Source of the DNA: Terebella lapidaria
Taxonomy: Eukaryota > Annelida > Polychaeta > Terebellida > Terebellidae
DNA length: 64,000 nucleotides
Assembly (NCBI GenBank): GCA_949152475.1
Contig: OX424559.1
Location: forward strand, 32,159,119 to 32,223,118
Direction: 5' to 3'
Shown here: piece by piece, positions 46,061-57,253 of the stretch
How positions within the stretch are numbered: the first letter of the stretch is position 1
Layout: every line of letters begins with the position of its first letter
Made by a program: the position numbers and the translations under genes
Notes under the pieces: generated by a model
The model's input: the letters and a program-made list of their open reading frames with translations, nothing else
Databases searched by the model: none
What the model was told of the DNA's origin: nothing

Positions 46061-47410
46061 AATAGGTATAATATATTGTCCGGTAACATATCTTGGCCCT
46101 TGGGCTAATTTTTCGATTTTCGCTTTTTTTCCAAAATGGTAGCTATTTTTGACGAAAAACACCCAATTTCTTATTTTGGTGGTCAGAATCTTTCTAAAAT
46201 ATTGCACAAAATTGCCTAACAATATTTCCAGGAAAGATTTTTTGAACTTTCTGATTTTCATTTTTTTTTCGAAATGGCAGCCATTCTTGCTGAAAAATGC
46301 CTGATTTTAGACTTTGGTGGCCATTTTCTCAACTGTTTAAGGTGGCTTGGTGTTGTGGTCATCTTCGTCATCGCGTCCGTCCATCAACATTTTTATCTTT
46401 AACGTTTATGGTCAGTCTTCCTGAAATTTTGCACAAAATACCTAAAAAATATTCTAAGGAGGGGTTATTTTTAGGTCATCACACCTTTGGTCCGATAACC
46501 TATTGGCATGGCATCTGAAATTTTGCACAAAAATACCTAAAAATATTTCCAGCAAAGGTTTTTTTTTAACTTCCTGATTTTCGTTTTTTTTTTCAAAATG
46601 GTGGCCATTTTCGCCGATTGTCTTCTGTCCATTCACATTTTTATCTTCAAAGTGTACCATACAAGATTTCTGAAAATTTGGGAAAAGATGCCAATTCGAG
46701 AAGGAGGTATTTTTTTAGTTTTTTTAGTTTTGATTTTTTCTCAAAATGGCAGCGAAAAACAGTCAATTCTGAAATTTGGCAACCATTTACTCAAAAACTG
46801 TCTGATCAACTTTGAGATTTTTGCCTCTAAAGGTTCCTCCCATGCACAGATGTGTATAACTTTGGTCACCCTTGAATCTCGCCTTTCTGCATGCGGCGGC
46901 CATTTTGTATTTTTGACAGGTTGGCGAAAAAATATTTTTTGCCCAAATCACATTACTATCCATTTTGGGCCATTTCCAGGCAAAAACAATTTCTCACCCT
47001 TTTGAAAAAATATTGTACTCCCATGTTAAAAATTATGGAAAATTTACGGCACTTTTTTCCTTCATAATAAGAGCTGCCGGAACTGTACTCATAGAACACT
47101 TGAAGATGGAGTTTAGATATTGACACTTTCAAATAGGAGGTCATATATGGCCATTTGTGAGGTTGATGTTTGACCTTGAATTTGACCTTTCATGACCTTG
47201 AAAGGTCCAAACAGCCATTTTTGGGTCAAAGATTGCCCAAATTTTCCTCCACAGATGAAATGCTTGTAGGTGGAACTTATGTTTGCATTATGAACATATA
47301 GGAAGTCGTACATGGAACAACTAAAAATAATTTTTGTCCGATAACCTATTGGCATAGTGTTGTGTCCCCTCGTCATCAGCGTCCTCCTCCGTCCACATTT
47401 TTATCATTAA

Positions 47411-47757
47411 CATTTATAATAATAATCGGTTCTTATATAGCACTTTATCAACATTACACACATTCTCGAAGCGCTTCACAGTTTGGAATTTAGTCCTCTG
47501 AGAGTGGTCACTGCCAGGGTACATGTCGTTCTCAGAGGGGTCTTTTATATCCCTTTACAACATTTTTCTAGAGATGGGACCTCCATTTTACGAAATATCC
47601 GAGTCACGGGCACACTGCCAGTTGTGAGGGCAGGGAGAAAATTCCCCTACAATTCCCGCACATGCGGCCCGACGTAGGATCGAACCCACGCCAGCGATAG
47701 CTGTTGGTTCAAATTGAGCGACTAAGCGCTCGCACGTAACCACTCGGCCATCTCGCC
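47411..47757 (-). mobile_element. tRNA-derived SINE
   Basis: On the minus strand it starts GGGCGAGATGGCCGAGTGGT, a tRNA-like head (Leu/Ser-like D arm) with an RNA polymerase III A box (TGGCCGAGTGG, 47739-47749) and B box (GGTTCGATCCT, 47675-47685). A body follows, ending GATAAAGTGCTATATAAGAA and a TTATTATTAT tail, a 3' end common to several invertebrate SINEs. It lies inside a GGTTACCGGAC-family element and splits ACATTTATGGT; TTTAT on both sides is a likely target duplication. It lacks a proper tRNA fold beyond the head and is not a tRNA gene. Confidence 0.8.
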
Positions 47758-49520
47758 CTCATCTCGCCCTTTATGGTTGAATCTTTCTGAAATTTCGCAC
47801 AAAAATACCTAAAATATCCTGTGAAGAGGGTCCTGTTTTAGTTTTCCGATTTTCACATTTTTTTCAAAATGGCAGCCATTGTGAATGAATAACAGCCAAT
47901 TTCTTTTTTTTTGTTCAGAGAGTTTTGAGATTTTTGTTTCAAAAGATTTTACCCATATACCTTGGTGATGTGTATGAGTTGCGTTGCTCTTGAATCGCCG
48001 ATCTGCGTGTGGCGGCCATTTAAATTTTGGCGACCGGTCCCGAATGGGATTTTTCCATGTTAAATTCTCTCATGCTTTATAATGGGACACTTTATGCCTA
48101 ATTCATCATTCAGTATTTAGATTAGAGACCAGGCATCAATCAGGAAATGATATAGGAAATGATATGTAGGAAATGATATATGCTGAATATATTCTCGTGA
48201 CCTTGAATTCGACCTCAGACCTCATTTTCAAGTTCAGATTACAATATGGCCAGTATCTTGCTTATCACCGACTTTGCAGCTCAGGAATCAATTGTAGACA
48301 TATAGGAAGTGATATATGCTGCATATTCTCGTGACCTTTAATTTGACCTTGGACCTCATTTCAAGGTCAGTGCACAAAATGGCTAATATCTTGCCCGATA
48401 TTGACTTTACAGCTTAGGAATCAATTGTGGACAGATATAAAGTGATATATGCTAAATATTCTCGTGAATTTGACATTTGACCTCATACCAAAGTCAGAGG
48501 ACAAAATAACTTGCTTGTGATCAACTTTACAGCTTAGGAATCAATGGCGGACATATAGGAAGTGAAAGCACAATATGGCTAATATCTCGCTTATTATTGA
48601 CTTCACACCTTAGAAATCAATTGTGGACATATAGAAAGTGATGTATGTTGGATATTTTGGTGACCTTGAATTTGACCTTTGATCTTATTTTCAAGGTGAG
48701 AGCACATAATGGCTACTGTCTCGCATATTATTGACTTTACAGCTTAGGAATCAATTGTGGAAATATAGGAAGTGATATAGGCTTAATATTTTCGTGACCT
48801 TAAATTCGACGTTGGACCTCATTTCCAAGGTCTCATTATCGACTTTACAGCTTAGGAATAATTGGTGGACATGGAGTGATATGTGCTGAATATTCTCTTG
48901 ACCATGAATTTGAGCTTTGATCTCATTTTCTAGGTCAGAGTACAAAATGGCCAATATCTAAAATATAAAACATATTGTGTGGTAACCTTTCTTAGCCCTC
49001 GAGCTAATTTTTTATTGATACATAACAATCATATGTACTCCTGTGATGTGTATAAGTTTCGTTGCCCTTGAATTGCTCAAAGTGGGCCATTTTGGCCCAA
49101 ATCGGCTGAAATGTGACTTTCCTATGTTAAATTCTCCTGTGCTCTACAATGGGACAAATTATTCCAAATAACTCACTTAATTATGTGATTAGATCATAGG
49201 AATCTATTGTTGACATATAAGAAATAACATATTCTGAATATACTAACGACTTTGAATTTGACCTTTGACCTATTTTTCTAGGTCACAAGACAAAATCGCT
49301 AATATCTCGATTAATACCGACTTCAAAGATTAGGAATTAATTGTGAATATATAGGGAATAATATATGTTGAACACTGTCATGACCTTGGATTTGATCTTT
49401 GACCTAATCTTCACGATCACAGGACAAAATGGCAAAAGTCTTGCTTATTATCGATTTTACAGCTTAGGAATCAATGTGTTCGTATAGGAATTGATGTATA
49501 CTGACTGAATTTATTCCTGA

Positions 49521-50029
49521 CTCCGATCTGTCAGACATTTTCTGACAAAAGAACTGTCCCTATGTTGATGTTGATACTGTTTGCTCATTGTGTGTTTTAT
49601 AGAAATTTTAGAAATTCATATTGCCTTCTAATAAAACTATTAAATATAAATTTTATTAAGGCATTCAGGAAGAAATGCCTTTATGGTTTTAGCAGAATTT
49701 TATTTTTTCTGCTTCGACCGTTTTGGTTTCCGGACAAAAACTTCAGATTAGATGGATGGATCGATAGATAGATAGATATGGGGAGATAGATGGGGAGATA
49801 GATAGAGTTCATTTCAAATGTGCAATGTAACACATATTTTTATATTACAATGCAATTCATAACACAAGTGCTGTTCATTCATGGAAGCCACGGGAGATAA
49901 TTGCCTGTAATATAGGGAAACAATGGCAGAAAATTGTCTGTAACTCATAGAAGCCACGGGAGACAATTTCTGTAACACATGGAAGCCATGGATAACACGC
50001 GAGTGCCGTGACTTCCATTCTATATTTTC
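49521..50029. other. Non-coding with a (GATA)n tract
   Basis: 49764-49806 is a GATAGATAGATA/GGGGAGATA microsatellite. 49880-50000 repeats GAAGCCACGGGAGA with small changes. Confidence 0.7.
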
Positions 50030-50460
50030 GTCGAAATCTGCGAAACAAGCGACACTGTTTTCAGACTCGTCACCCTAGAAAAACATGACTAAAGGGGTAT
50101 CATGGATAAACTTTCACCTTGACCTCAAGTTTTTTTCCTGATTCGGCATGTTTTATTTTCGGGTGATATCTCAGTAATGGTGGGTCCTAGAGCGAAACGA
50201 ACATTATTTTCGGACTCAGAGGGTATCATAAATGAACATTCACCTAGGCTTCAAATTTTTTTGCCTAATCAGCATTTTTTAAAATTTGTGTCGATATCTC
50301 AGAAAAGGTGCCTCTTAGAGTGAAACTGATGTCATTTTCGGACTCTTCACCCTAGACAATCATGTCAAAGGGGTATGGATGGATGAACTTTGACCTTGAC
50401 ATAAATTTTTCTTGCTGAGTCGGCATTTTTTGTAGAGCGAAACGGACATTCTTTTCAGTC
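50030..50460 (+). repeat. Degenerate tandem repeat of about 150 bp
   Basis: About three units sharing TTTTCxGACTCxTCACCCTAGA, GATATCTCAG and CACCTTGACCT. The same unit appears at 43560-43790 and 63550-63930. Confidence 0.75.
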
Positions 50461-50739
50461 TCGTCTCGTCGTCTCGTCGCCTTACACAAACATATTTGAG
50501 GATATGGAATAAATGAGATCCTGTTGGAAACAAACAAAAATCTCATTGAAACGGTGAAAACTAAAGAATCTTGTCGGAAACTGAAGAAACTTGGTGGAAA
50601 CTGAAAAATTTCAACACAAACTAATGAAAATTGGGTGCAAACCAAAAATCTTGTGCATTGTTCATTCATTGATAGAGGAGGAGATATCCCGTCATCACAC
50701 ATTATACCTTAGTTGTGAATGCGTGTATGTTTCTACATA

Positions 50740-51469
50740 CAGTAAACTCCCGTTATAACAAAGTTGAAGGGACCCATGTGAGTACTTCGTTCTAAAAGAA
50801 GTTTGTAATAAAAGAAGTTACATATTTAAATGTTGTTTTTCATTCATTTCTCCATGTGGTTCCTCTCAAAACAAGAACACAAATGATTAGTTTATATGAA
50901 TAATGTGTGATTCAATGAATACATATTTCCGTTTGGTAGCCATGATGACTTTTTATAAATTTCATAATTTGCTCTATTCATAGCCCATTGTGCGCCCTGT
51001 AAAACGTGATTAACATACTATTGGTACATAATCTATTCAATATGACAAAATCTGCTCGGCATCGGGTGAAAACAAGACTGTAATTACATCGTGAAACAAC
51101 TTTGCCTGCCTGATTGCAATCGACCAGTAACACGTGCAGACAGCCGACAACTAAAATCAGAGCTTGCAATGCACCAATAGTCAATGTATTTGACCACGAT
51201 TTCTTTCTGAGGGGCGATTGTCAACAGCCAGTGGGGCGTGAAATTGACCAGCTTGGATGACTTCGCTTTAACCGTAGCAATTTCAAAGAACTTGATGGGA
51301 TTGGGACCAGCTCATGTGTTTGATATAAGCGAAATTTCGATTTATCCATTTCGTTATATCCGGCGTCGTTTGTAATGTAATTGAATGGGGACTGGGCGGG
51401 ACCACCAACGTGCTTCATTATAAGTGGGTACTTCGATATATCCGACTTTGAAATAACGGGAGTTTACTG
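50740..51469. mobile_element. Pogo/Tigger-like MITE, 730 bp
   Basis: Ends CAGTAAACTCCCGTTATAAC and, inverted, AATAACGGGAGTTTACTG, flanked on both sides by TA. The TA target and a CAGTAxACTCCCGTTATA end are typical of pogo/Tigger elements of the Tc1/mariner superfamily. The inside carries related ATATCC and TTCGTTATA motifs, but no transposase, so it is non-autonomous. Confidence 0.85.
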
Positions 51470-53049
51470 TATACAATGTAGGCCTCGGGTGTCTATGTGG
51501 ATATGTATAAATTGAATTGTTTCCAAGGGTTCTATCCAACCCTTCACACAGAGCGGTTCCAGAGCATTGCACTGAAGACAAACAACTTCTTCTCAATACT
51601 ATCCATTTAATGATGTGCTACCACGGATGTTTGATGACTACTTTCACCCACTCTTTCATGTACTTACAACGTTCGTGGATAATCCCGTCATTACTGCCCA
51701 CTCCAACACTACAAATTCATTAACTTATTCCAATAACACTTCAGTTGTAGAATCATGTCCAATGATTTTGACTGCTTCTTCTCAACTGGCTAAAATTACG
51801 AGGCTAAGATGACGGGGCTATTTCCAGTCAAGTGGAGTTTCCCATGCCTCGTAACGCCAATGATGTGATTGTGTCGTGATTGGTTGTAGATGAGTCTGAT
51901 GTATTCAAATATTATGGAGAACAGCTGTTGTCATATCAATGAAATGCATGTAGTGTGTCATGTTAGAGAAGTGGGGTCATGTCTTTACGCACAGAGTCTG
52001 TGTGGGGAAGTTTGCCGTGGATATTACCGAAAAATTCTACATTACCACCCTTCGTCCAACTACGTCCTCTGAGTTCACGCTTCCGATAACCTAGTCAGTC
52101 TAAAAATCTAAAGAGTAAAAAGCTGAGAGTCACTAACGAGTCTCCTCTCAAACATTCACACATGAAACAATGGGGGAAAGAATGATATAATTAAAATTCC
52201 TAGCTTTGAAAATAAACGTCAGCAGTCAGTCCACTGGTCCGTTGTAGGCGAGCCGTCACTTAGTGTACTCCAGTTTCGTCCATCGCTCCCCTTCTCTGTC
52301 AGGCGAGACTGGAGAAGCCACATGCCTGTGCAGTTTTCCTTTTCGCTCTGTCTTCAGATGGTTGACGCAATCCATACATTTCCTGTCTGCGCACACATTA
52401 CTGCGCTTTGCTGCACGTATTGTGTGTTATTTGGGGAGTTAGGTATAGGTGCAATTTTCGCGGCTTACTAAGTAAGTGTCTGCATGCGCACGTGCAGGTC
52501 CTTGTGAACTCTGTTCTTTTCATCCTTTTTTGGGCGACGGCGCACTACAAACTGTCTGACCTTTGTTTTCGCAGACGATACACCATGTCTCTAAATGGCT
52601 TGACAAAAATGTCATTCTCACAGGAGCATCTTCGTTCTGAACATCATCATTCCAGTTTCGAGGGCACAAACTCACGACTTTTTCAAGGGGAGATGGGATG
52701 AGATCACCATGAGTTTGGTGACAGACCGCATCTTGGCGTGCACGTGTTTAAATATAGTGATCTCTCATCCAGTAAGACCCAGTATCCTCGTCTTAAAGCC
52801 CGTACCAGTGTACTATCATTAAAATAAAATGCACGGACATTTTCATTCTGTTTGACTTGAGATGACGACTGATACATCTTGACGTGCAAGTGTTTAAATA
52901 GAGTGATCTCCCGTTACGAAAATGTTCCCCTGCATGATAAATTGGGCAAACCGAGGCCCAATGTGGTAGCTCGCTACAATGTAGGCCATCACCTCTTCAA
53001 CGACATAGTGGCCTTACTAATTCATGGCTAGTGATAGCTGACACATAGA
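51470..53049. other. Non-coding, no convincing gene
   Basis: Mostly unique sequence. A segment CGTGTTTAAATATAGTGATC near 52742 recurs with changes near 52887. Short frames show no motif. No exon structure could be supported. Confidence 0.45.
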
Positions 53050-53331
53050 CGATGACATAATTATTTTAGTGTGCAACATGCAAAATATTATTGTGACAAA
53101 TATTTATAATTATGTCATATCAATTGTGAATATACGAGCATGTATTTGGATGTGCTTTGGACATGAATTATGGACATATAATATGGCAGATCTTCAGATG
53201 ATCTTGAAATTGACAGATGATCTTGAAATTGAAATGTGTAATTTGATCTCTACACACTAGACGGCTGCAGATAGAGCTTAGGTTTATATTGTGAATGTAT
53301 AAGAAGTCATATATTGTAAGTTCCGGTAGTC
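53050..53331 (+). repeat. Decayed GGTTACCGGAC-family body, left part
   Basis: Has GATCTTGAAATTGA and TAGAGCTTAGGTTTATATTG, typical of the family's interior. Continues at 54232 after the TTAA-flanked insertion. Confidence 0.6.
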
Positions 53332-53335
53332 TTAA

Positions 53336-54227
53336 AGTACTAGGAACATGAAAATATGATGTAAGCTCAGATTCAAGCACCATATGAGCTGATCAGAATG
53401 GCTTTTACAGCATATGAATATCTCAATTCCTTCAAAAGTTACAGTGCTTCAAAGCTCAAATTGCCCAAGTTACAATTTGAAAAATCATATAGCTCATTAA
53501 TATGCAAATTTGTATGCATGACGTCACAGGGGGAACATTTTTTAATTAGTTAGTTTTACTGGCATATTAAAGGCTTTAGAAATTGCAATTATTCAACAAA
53601 GCTTATTCCACATGCTCTCCATGATTGATAGTCAATGAATTTCACATCCGGATAGTTGCCAAGGTCACCAGTGGTGATATAAAGCCCCTAGCAACCAGGT
53701 TGCTGTGGCCAAATCCACAGTCCTATCGATGAAAAAACGAGACCAAAGGTGAAAATGGATTGACTCTGCATGCCTTATTAATATACAATAACCAAAATCT
53801 GTCAAAACCCCTGTTTCTGGTAGTTAGGGCCCATAGCAACCAGTGGTTGCTAGGGACTCCAGCAGGTGAATAGTCACCATGGCAACAATACAATTTTGAA
53901 CAACACTGAATATTGACCATTCCTATCAATGTGTAAAGTTTAGGTTTGCAATAATTCTGACCAGAACGATTATATTAAGACTCAAACTTGCCTAATTAAA
54001 AACATTCCCCCTTCTACGTCACGAATACCTCATTTGCATACTAATTAGCTTCTCCAAAAATCCAGAAGTGTTCAATCCAGCATATGTTATATCCTGCCAA
54101 AATGTGACATTCAAATCGCCATAACTTTTTAACCAATAGAGATATTGGGATGCGGTAAACAACATTTTACTCAGCAAAACTAGATCTCTCATCTGAGTTC
54201 AATGTATATTTTCATGTTCCTAGTACT
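53336..54227. mobile_element. TTAA-flanked TIR element, 892 bp
   Basis: Ends AGTACTAGGAACATGAAAAT and ATTTTCATGTTCCTAGTACT, perfectly inverted for 20 bp or more, flanked by TTAA on each side. TTAA duplication suggests a piggyBac- or Kolobok-like transposase acting in trans; TIRs do not name the family. Interior symmetry continues: TGACGTCAC / CTACGTCACG, GCAACCAGG / CCAGTGGTTGC. No protein. Confidence 0.8.
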
Positions 54228-54231
54228 TTAA

Positions 54232-54590
54232 AGTTAACGCCAGGTGACCTTGAGTGGTGAATTGAAGTTCACATCTTACCTGAAATGTGTAGCTTCAACT
54301 CTGCATACAAAATAATTGTAGATAGAGCTTGAGTTCTTATTGTGAACGTATAGCAAGTCACAAATGGCTGATCGTATGGCAGTCTTGATAACGACTTTGA
54401 GTGATAATTCCGAAGATCATGTCCGACCTGAGTTGTGTAGATTTGACTCTGCGTACAAAACGGCTGCAGTTGGAGTTGCTCTCAGATGACATTGGATGGT
54501 CATCATCTGGTCATCATGGTGGATCTTGACGGATGTATTGAAAAGTCATTTCTCCCCTTTGATGCTTGAAACTAAAATTATCATAATCCC
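54232..54590 (+). repeat. Decayed GGTTACCGGAC-family body, right part
   Basis: Resumes with TGACCTTGAGTGG and TAGATAGAGCTTGAGTT; ends near TTGAAACTAAAATTATCATA. Confidence 0.55.
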
Positions 54591-54605
54591 GAGGGATAAT
54601 CGAAC

Positions 54606-54824
54606 GGGTCAAGAGGTCAAGTGATCTAAACCACAAAATCTCCATTTCGCATTTTATTTCATTATTTTGCACATGAATATAATCTGCATCTTGTGTGAAA
54701 ACCTTGGACGCATCCCCGAGATGTAAAAATAATTAAAGTAGATATATTTCAATCACCAAAGTTGAGTTAACACATAAATAGTCAAGTGATCAAAGTGCGC
54801 TTGGATCACTTGACCTCTCTATAA
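54606..54824. mobile_element. Possible small MITE, about 220 bp
   Basis: TCAAGAGGTCAAGTGATC at 54608 is inverted as GATCACTTGACCTCT at 54803. The internal sequence has no coding capacity. No clear target duplication, so this is tentative. Confidence 0.4.
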
Positions 54825-55381
54825 GACGACGTTTGGTGTGGCTTGGATTCCTTCAACTCTGAGCCTAAATGACGGGGTTTCGAACAGATGGCCCGCGCGT
54901 TTGTAAAATACCCTACAATACAGCAGATGTACTGGTAAAACTTTTTGAATAGACATCAATGAAGACAGCGATATCTTCAGAGGACAGCTATAAAACATCT
55001 TCGGGTTAATGTGCCATAAAGCTATGGCCGACGTATGGATGATTCCTGATTATGAGGCTTAAAGTGTTTAAAACATCTAAGTAGATTATGGAATGCGGAA
55101 TAGGGCCTACGACATCTTGTGCCGCTTGGAGCTTACCGTGTGTAAGGCTGACAGCGTCCCGCCTTCGGTTCGATGCTTGCTGTTTACACCCGACTGTTTT
55201 TCGTCTAACATAGGATATATTAATTATTAGTAATCTATCTACTTTGATGTATTGGTTATTACATAATACTCTCTTGTATAATGACGGGAAACCATCATCT
55301 AACAAGCAAGCAGCACATAGCACGCAGAGAGAGCACCACACAAGAGGCGCAAAACTGTGTGATATATTCTACCGTTTTTAG
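54825..55381. other. Non-coding, no gene seen
   Basis: Unique sequence. Shares GTGCCGCTTG and CGATGCTxGC-type fragments with 59050-59130 and 59910-59960, perhaps remnants of one old repeat. Confidence 0.4.
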
Positions 55382-57253
55382 TAGGCCACGGGCTACGGGG
55401 GTCCCCCATGCACCCCCCCCCCCCCATAACTCAGCGAAACATATTTTTTCAGAAGCCCCAAGGTGTCCTTAGTTGGAAATCAAATGTTAACATTGAAAAT
55501 ATAGGGATGCACTTTATGTTTACACCACTTATTTGAAGGTACCCTAAATCGCTTTTCGACGCTTTCGCGACAAAAAGCACTAGGGGGTATGGTTGCCTTT
55601 AGGTCTGTAATATCAGTTCTAATTGGTATATCCTCACACAAGAGGTATCAAAAGGAGGGGAACTGAATAACCTTTCGCATGATATATCAAACATCACTGT
55701 AGACGTAATATTCACTCTTCTACATAGGTTTAAACAAAATTTTAATCGACAACTCTTCGAATCGCTCGACAGAACCCATATAGTGCCTGGGCACATTTTG
55801 AGCCATGTGTATCCCCACAGAACTCTCACCAACTGGTATCATTTTGTCCAGTAGGGTCCACTGAATGAAATGAAACATGTTAACATTAAAAAATATAGGG
55901 ACGAACTTCATGTCAACAAAGTATAAACATGTGTAACCCTCAATGCACTTTTCGCGATTTCCGCATGTTCGAAATAAAGGGGTGTACTTGGTAAAGAGCC
56001 TACTATGTCAGTTTCATGGCATGGATCATTACATGTTATATACCATTGGAAAGGAAATTAAAAAGCCTGTCCAGTTATTCTTCAGATCACGTATATGTTG
56101 AATATTTATCTGTCCATGGCCAGTCAGCTTAATTTTCATCGACAACACTCAACAAATTACTGGAATCTCCCTTGTATCACATGGGATTAGTTTATCCCAT
56201 GTGAACCATTCATATTCTTCACCCACTGATGTAATTTTATGAACTAAGGCCCACTGAATGAAAAGTAATGTTACCAGTAAATATATAGGTATCAACCTCA
56301 TTGCTGACACCCTATGAAATGGGTCCCGTCAAACACATTTTTCGCGATTTACATATACTCGAATTAAGGGGGTATACTTGACAAATAGACTACTGTGTCG
56401 GTTTCACTGCACCGATCACTACATGTTATATACCATTCGGAAAGAAATTGAATTTCCTGTCCAGTTATGTCTTCAGACCGCATATATTTTGAATATTCAT
56501 CTGTCTATGGCCAGTTAGATAAATTTTTCATTGACAAAACTACACAAATACATGGAATCCCCCATATATCACATGGGAGTAGTTTGTCCCATGTGAACCA
56601 TTCAAATTTTCCAACCACTGATGTTACTTTTTCAACTAAGGCCCACTGAATGAACGAATAATGTTACCAGTAAATATATAGGGATCAACCTCATTGCTGA
56701 CACCCTATGAAAATGAGTCCCCTCAAACACATTTTTCACGATTTACATATACTCGAATTAAGGTTGTATACTTGACGAATAGCCTACTGTGTTGGTTTCA
56801 TTGCACGGATCACTACATGTTATATACCATTGAAAAATGAAATGGATTGGCTATCTAATGATGTCTCCAATTCAAACATTTTATTGTTATGTATGGAATA
56901 TATTCTATCTGTTCATGGTCAGTCGAACGAAAACATATCGACAACTCTGATAAAATCCCTTGGATCTCCATGGTGTTTTGACTGAATTAATTCCATTGAC
57001 TTCTCCAATTCAACTCAACGACTTCTCCACTCCACCTACTTTTAATCTGATATATTATCGTTCATTTAATCTGGTATATTATCGCGATTTGGGGTACCTT
57101 CAAATAAGTGGTGTAAACATAAAGTGCATCCCTATATTTTCAATGTTAACATTTGATTTCCAACTATGGACACCCTGGGGCTTCTGAAAAAATATGTTTC
57201 GCTGAGTTATGGGGGGGGGGGTTGCATGTGGGACCCCCATAGCCCGTGGCCTA
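55382..57253. mobile_element. Long-TIR DNA element, 1.87 kb
   Basis: TIRs of about 172 bp (55382-55553 and 57083-57253), starting TAGGCCACGGGCTACGGGGG and including a C-run / G-run pair, GAAACATATTTTTTCAGAAG and GTTTACACCACTTATTTGAA, about 93% identical. Between them are about 2.7 units of a 393-bp tandem repeat (TACATGTTATATACCATT, ATCACATGGGA, CCCATGTGAACCATTCA). TAG or TA may be the target duplication. No transposase frame was found. Confidence 0.85.

Larger units (their letters stand above)
44533..49520 (+). mobile_element. Cluster of GGTTACCGGAC-family TIR elements
   Basis: At least three partial or complete copies in the plus orientation. Starts with GGTCCGATAACCTATTG near 44533, 44697, 44815, 46490 and 47336; ends with GGTAACxTxTCTTxGCCC near 46085-46108 and 48983-49007. 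Between them are CAAAATGGCxGCCATTTT blocks, a segment on CTTGAATCGCCGxTCTGCGT, and a 133-bp satellite. No protein is encoded. Frames up to 135 codons (46598-47005 and others) are repeat-derived and recur at the other copies. Confidence 0.7.

Noticed and set aside
46598-47005. A 135-codon plus-strand gene
   Set aside because: Repeat-derived frame inside a TIR element, rich in Phe/Lys from AAAATGGC blocks.
47670-47757. A tRNA gene
   Set aside because: Only the A and B boxes and part of the head are tRNA-like; it is the 5' end of a SINE.
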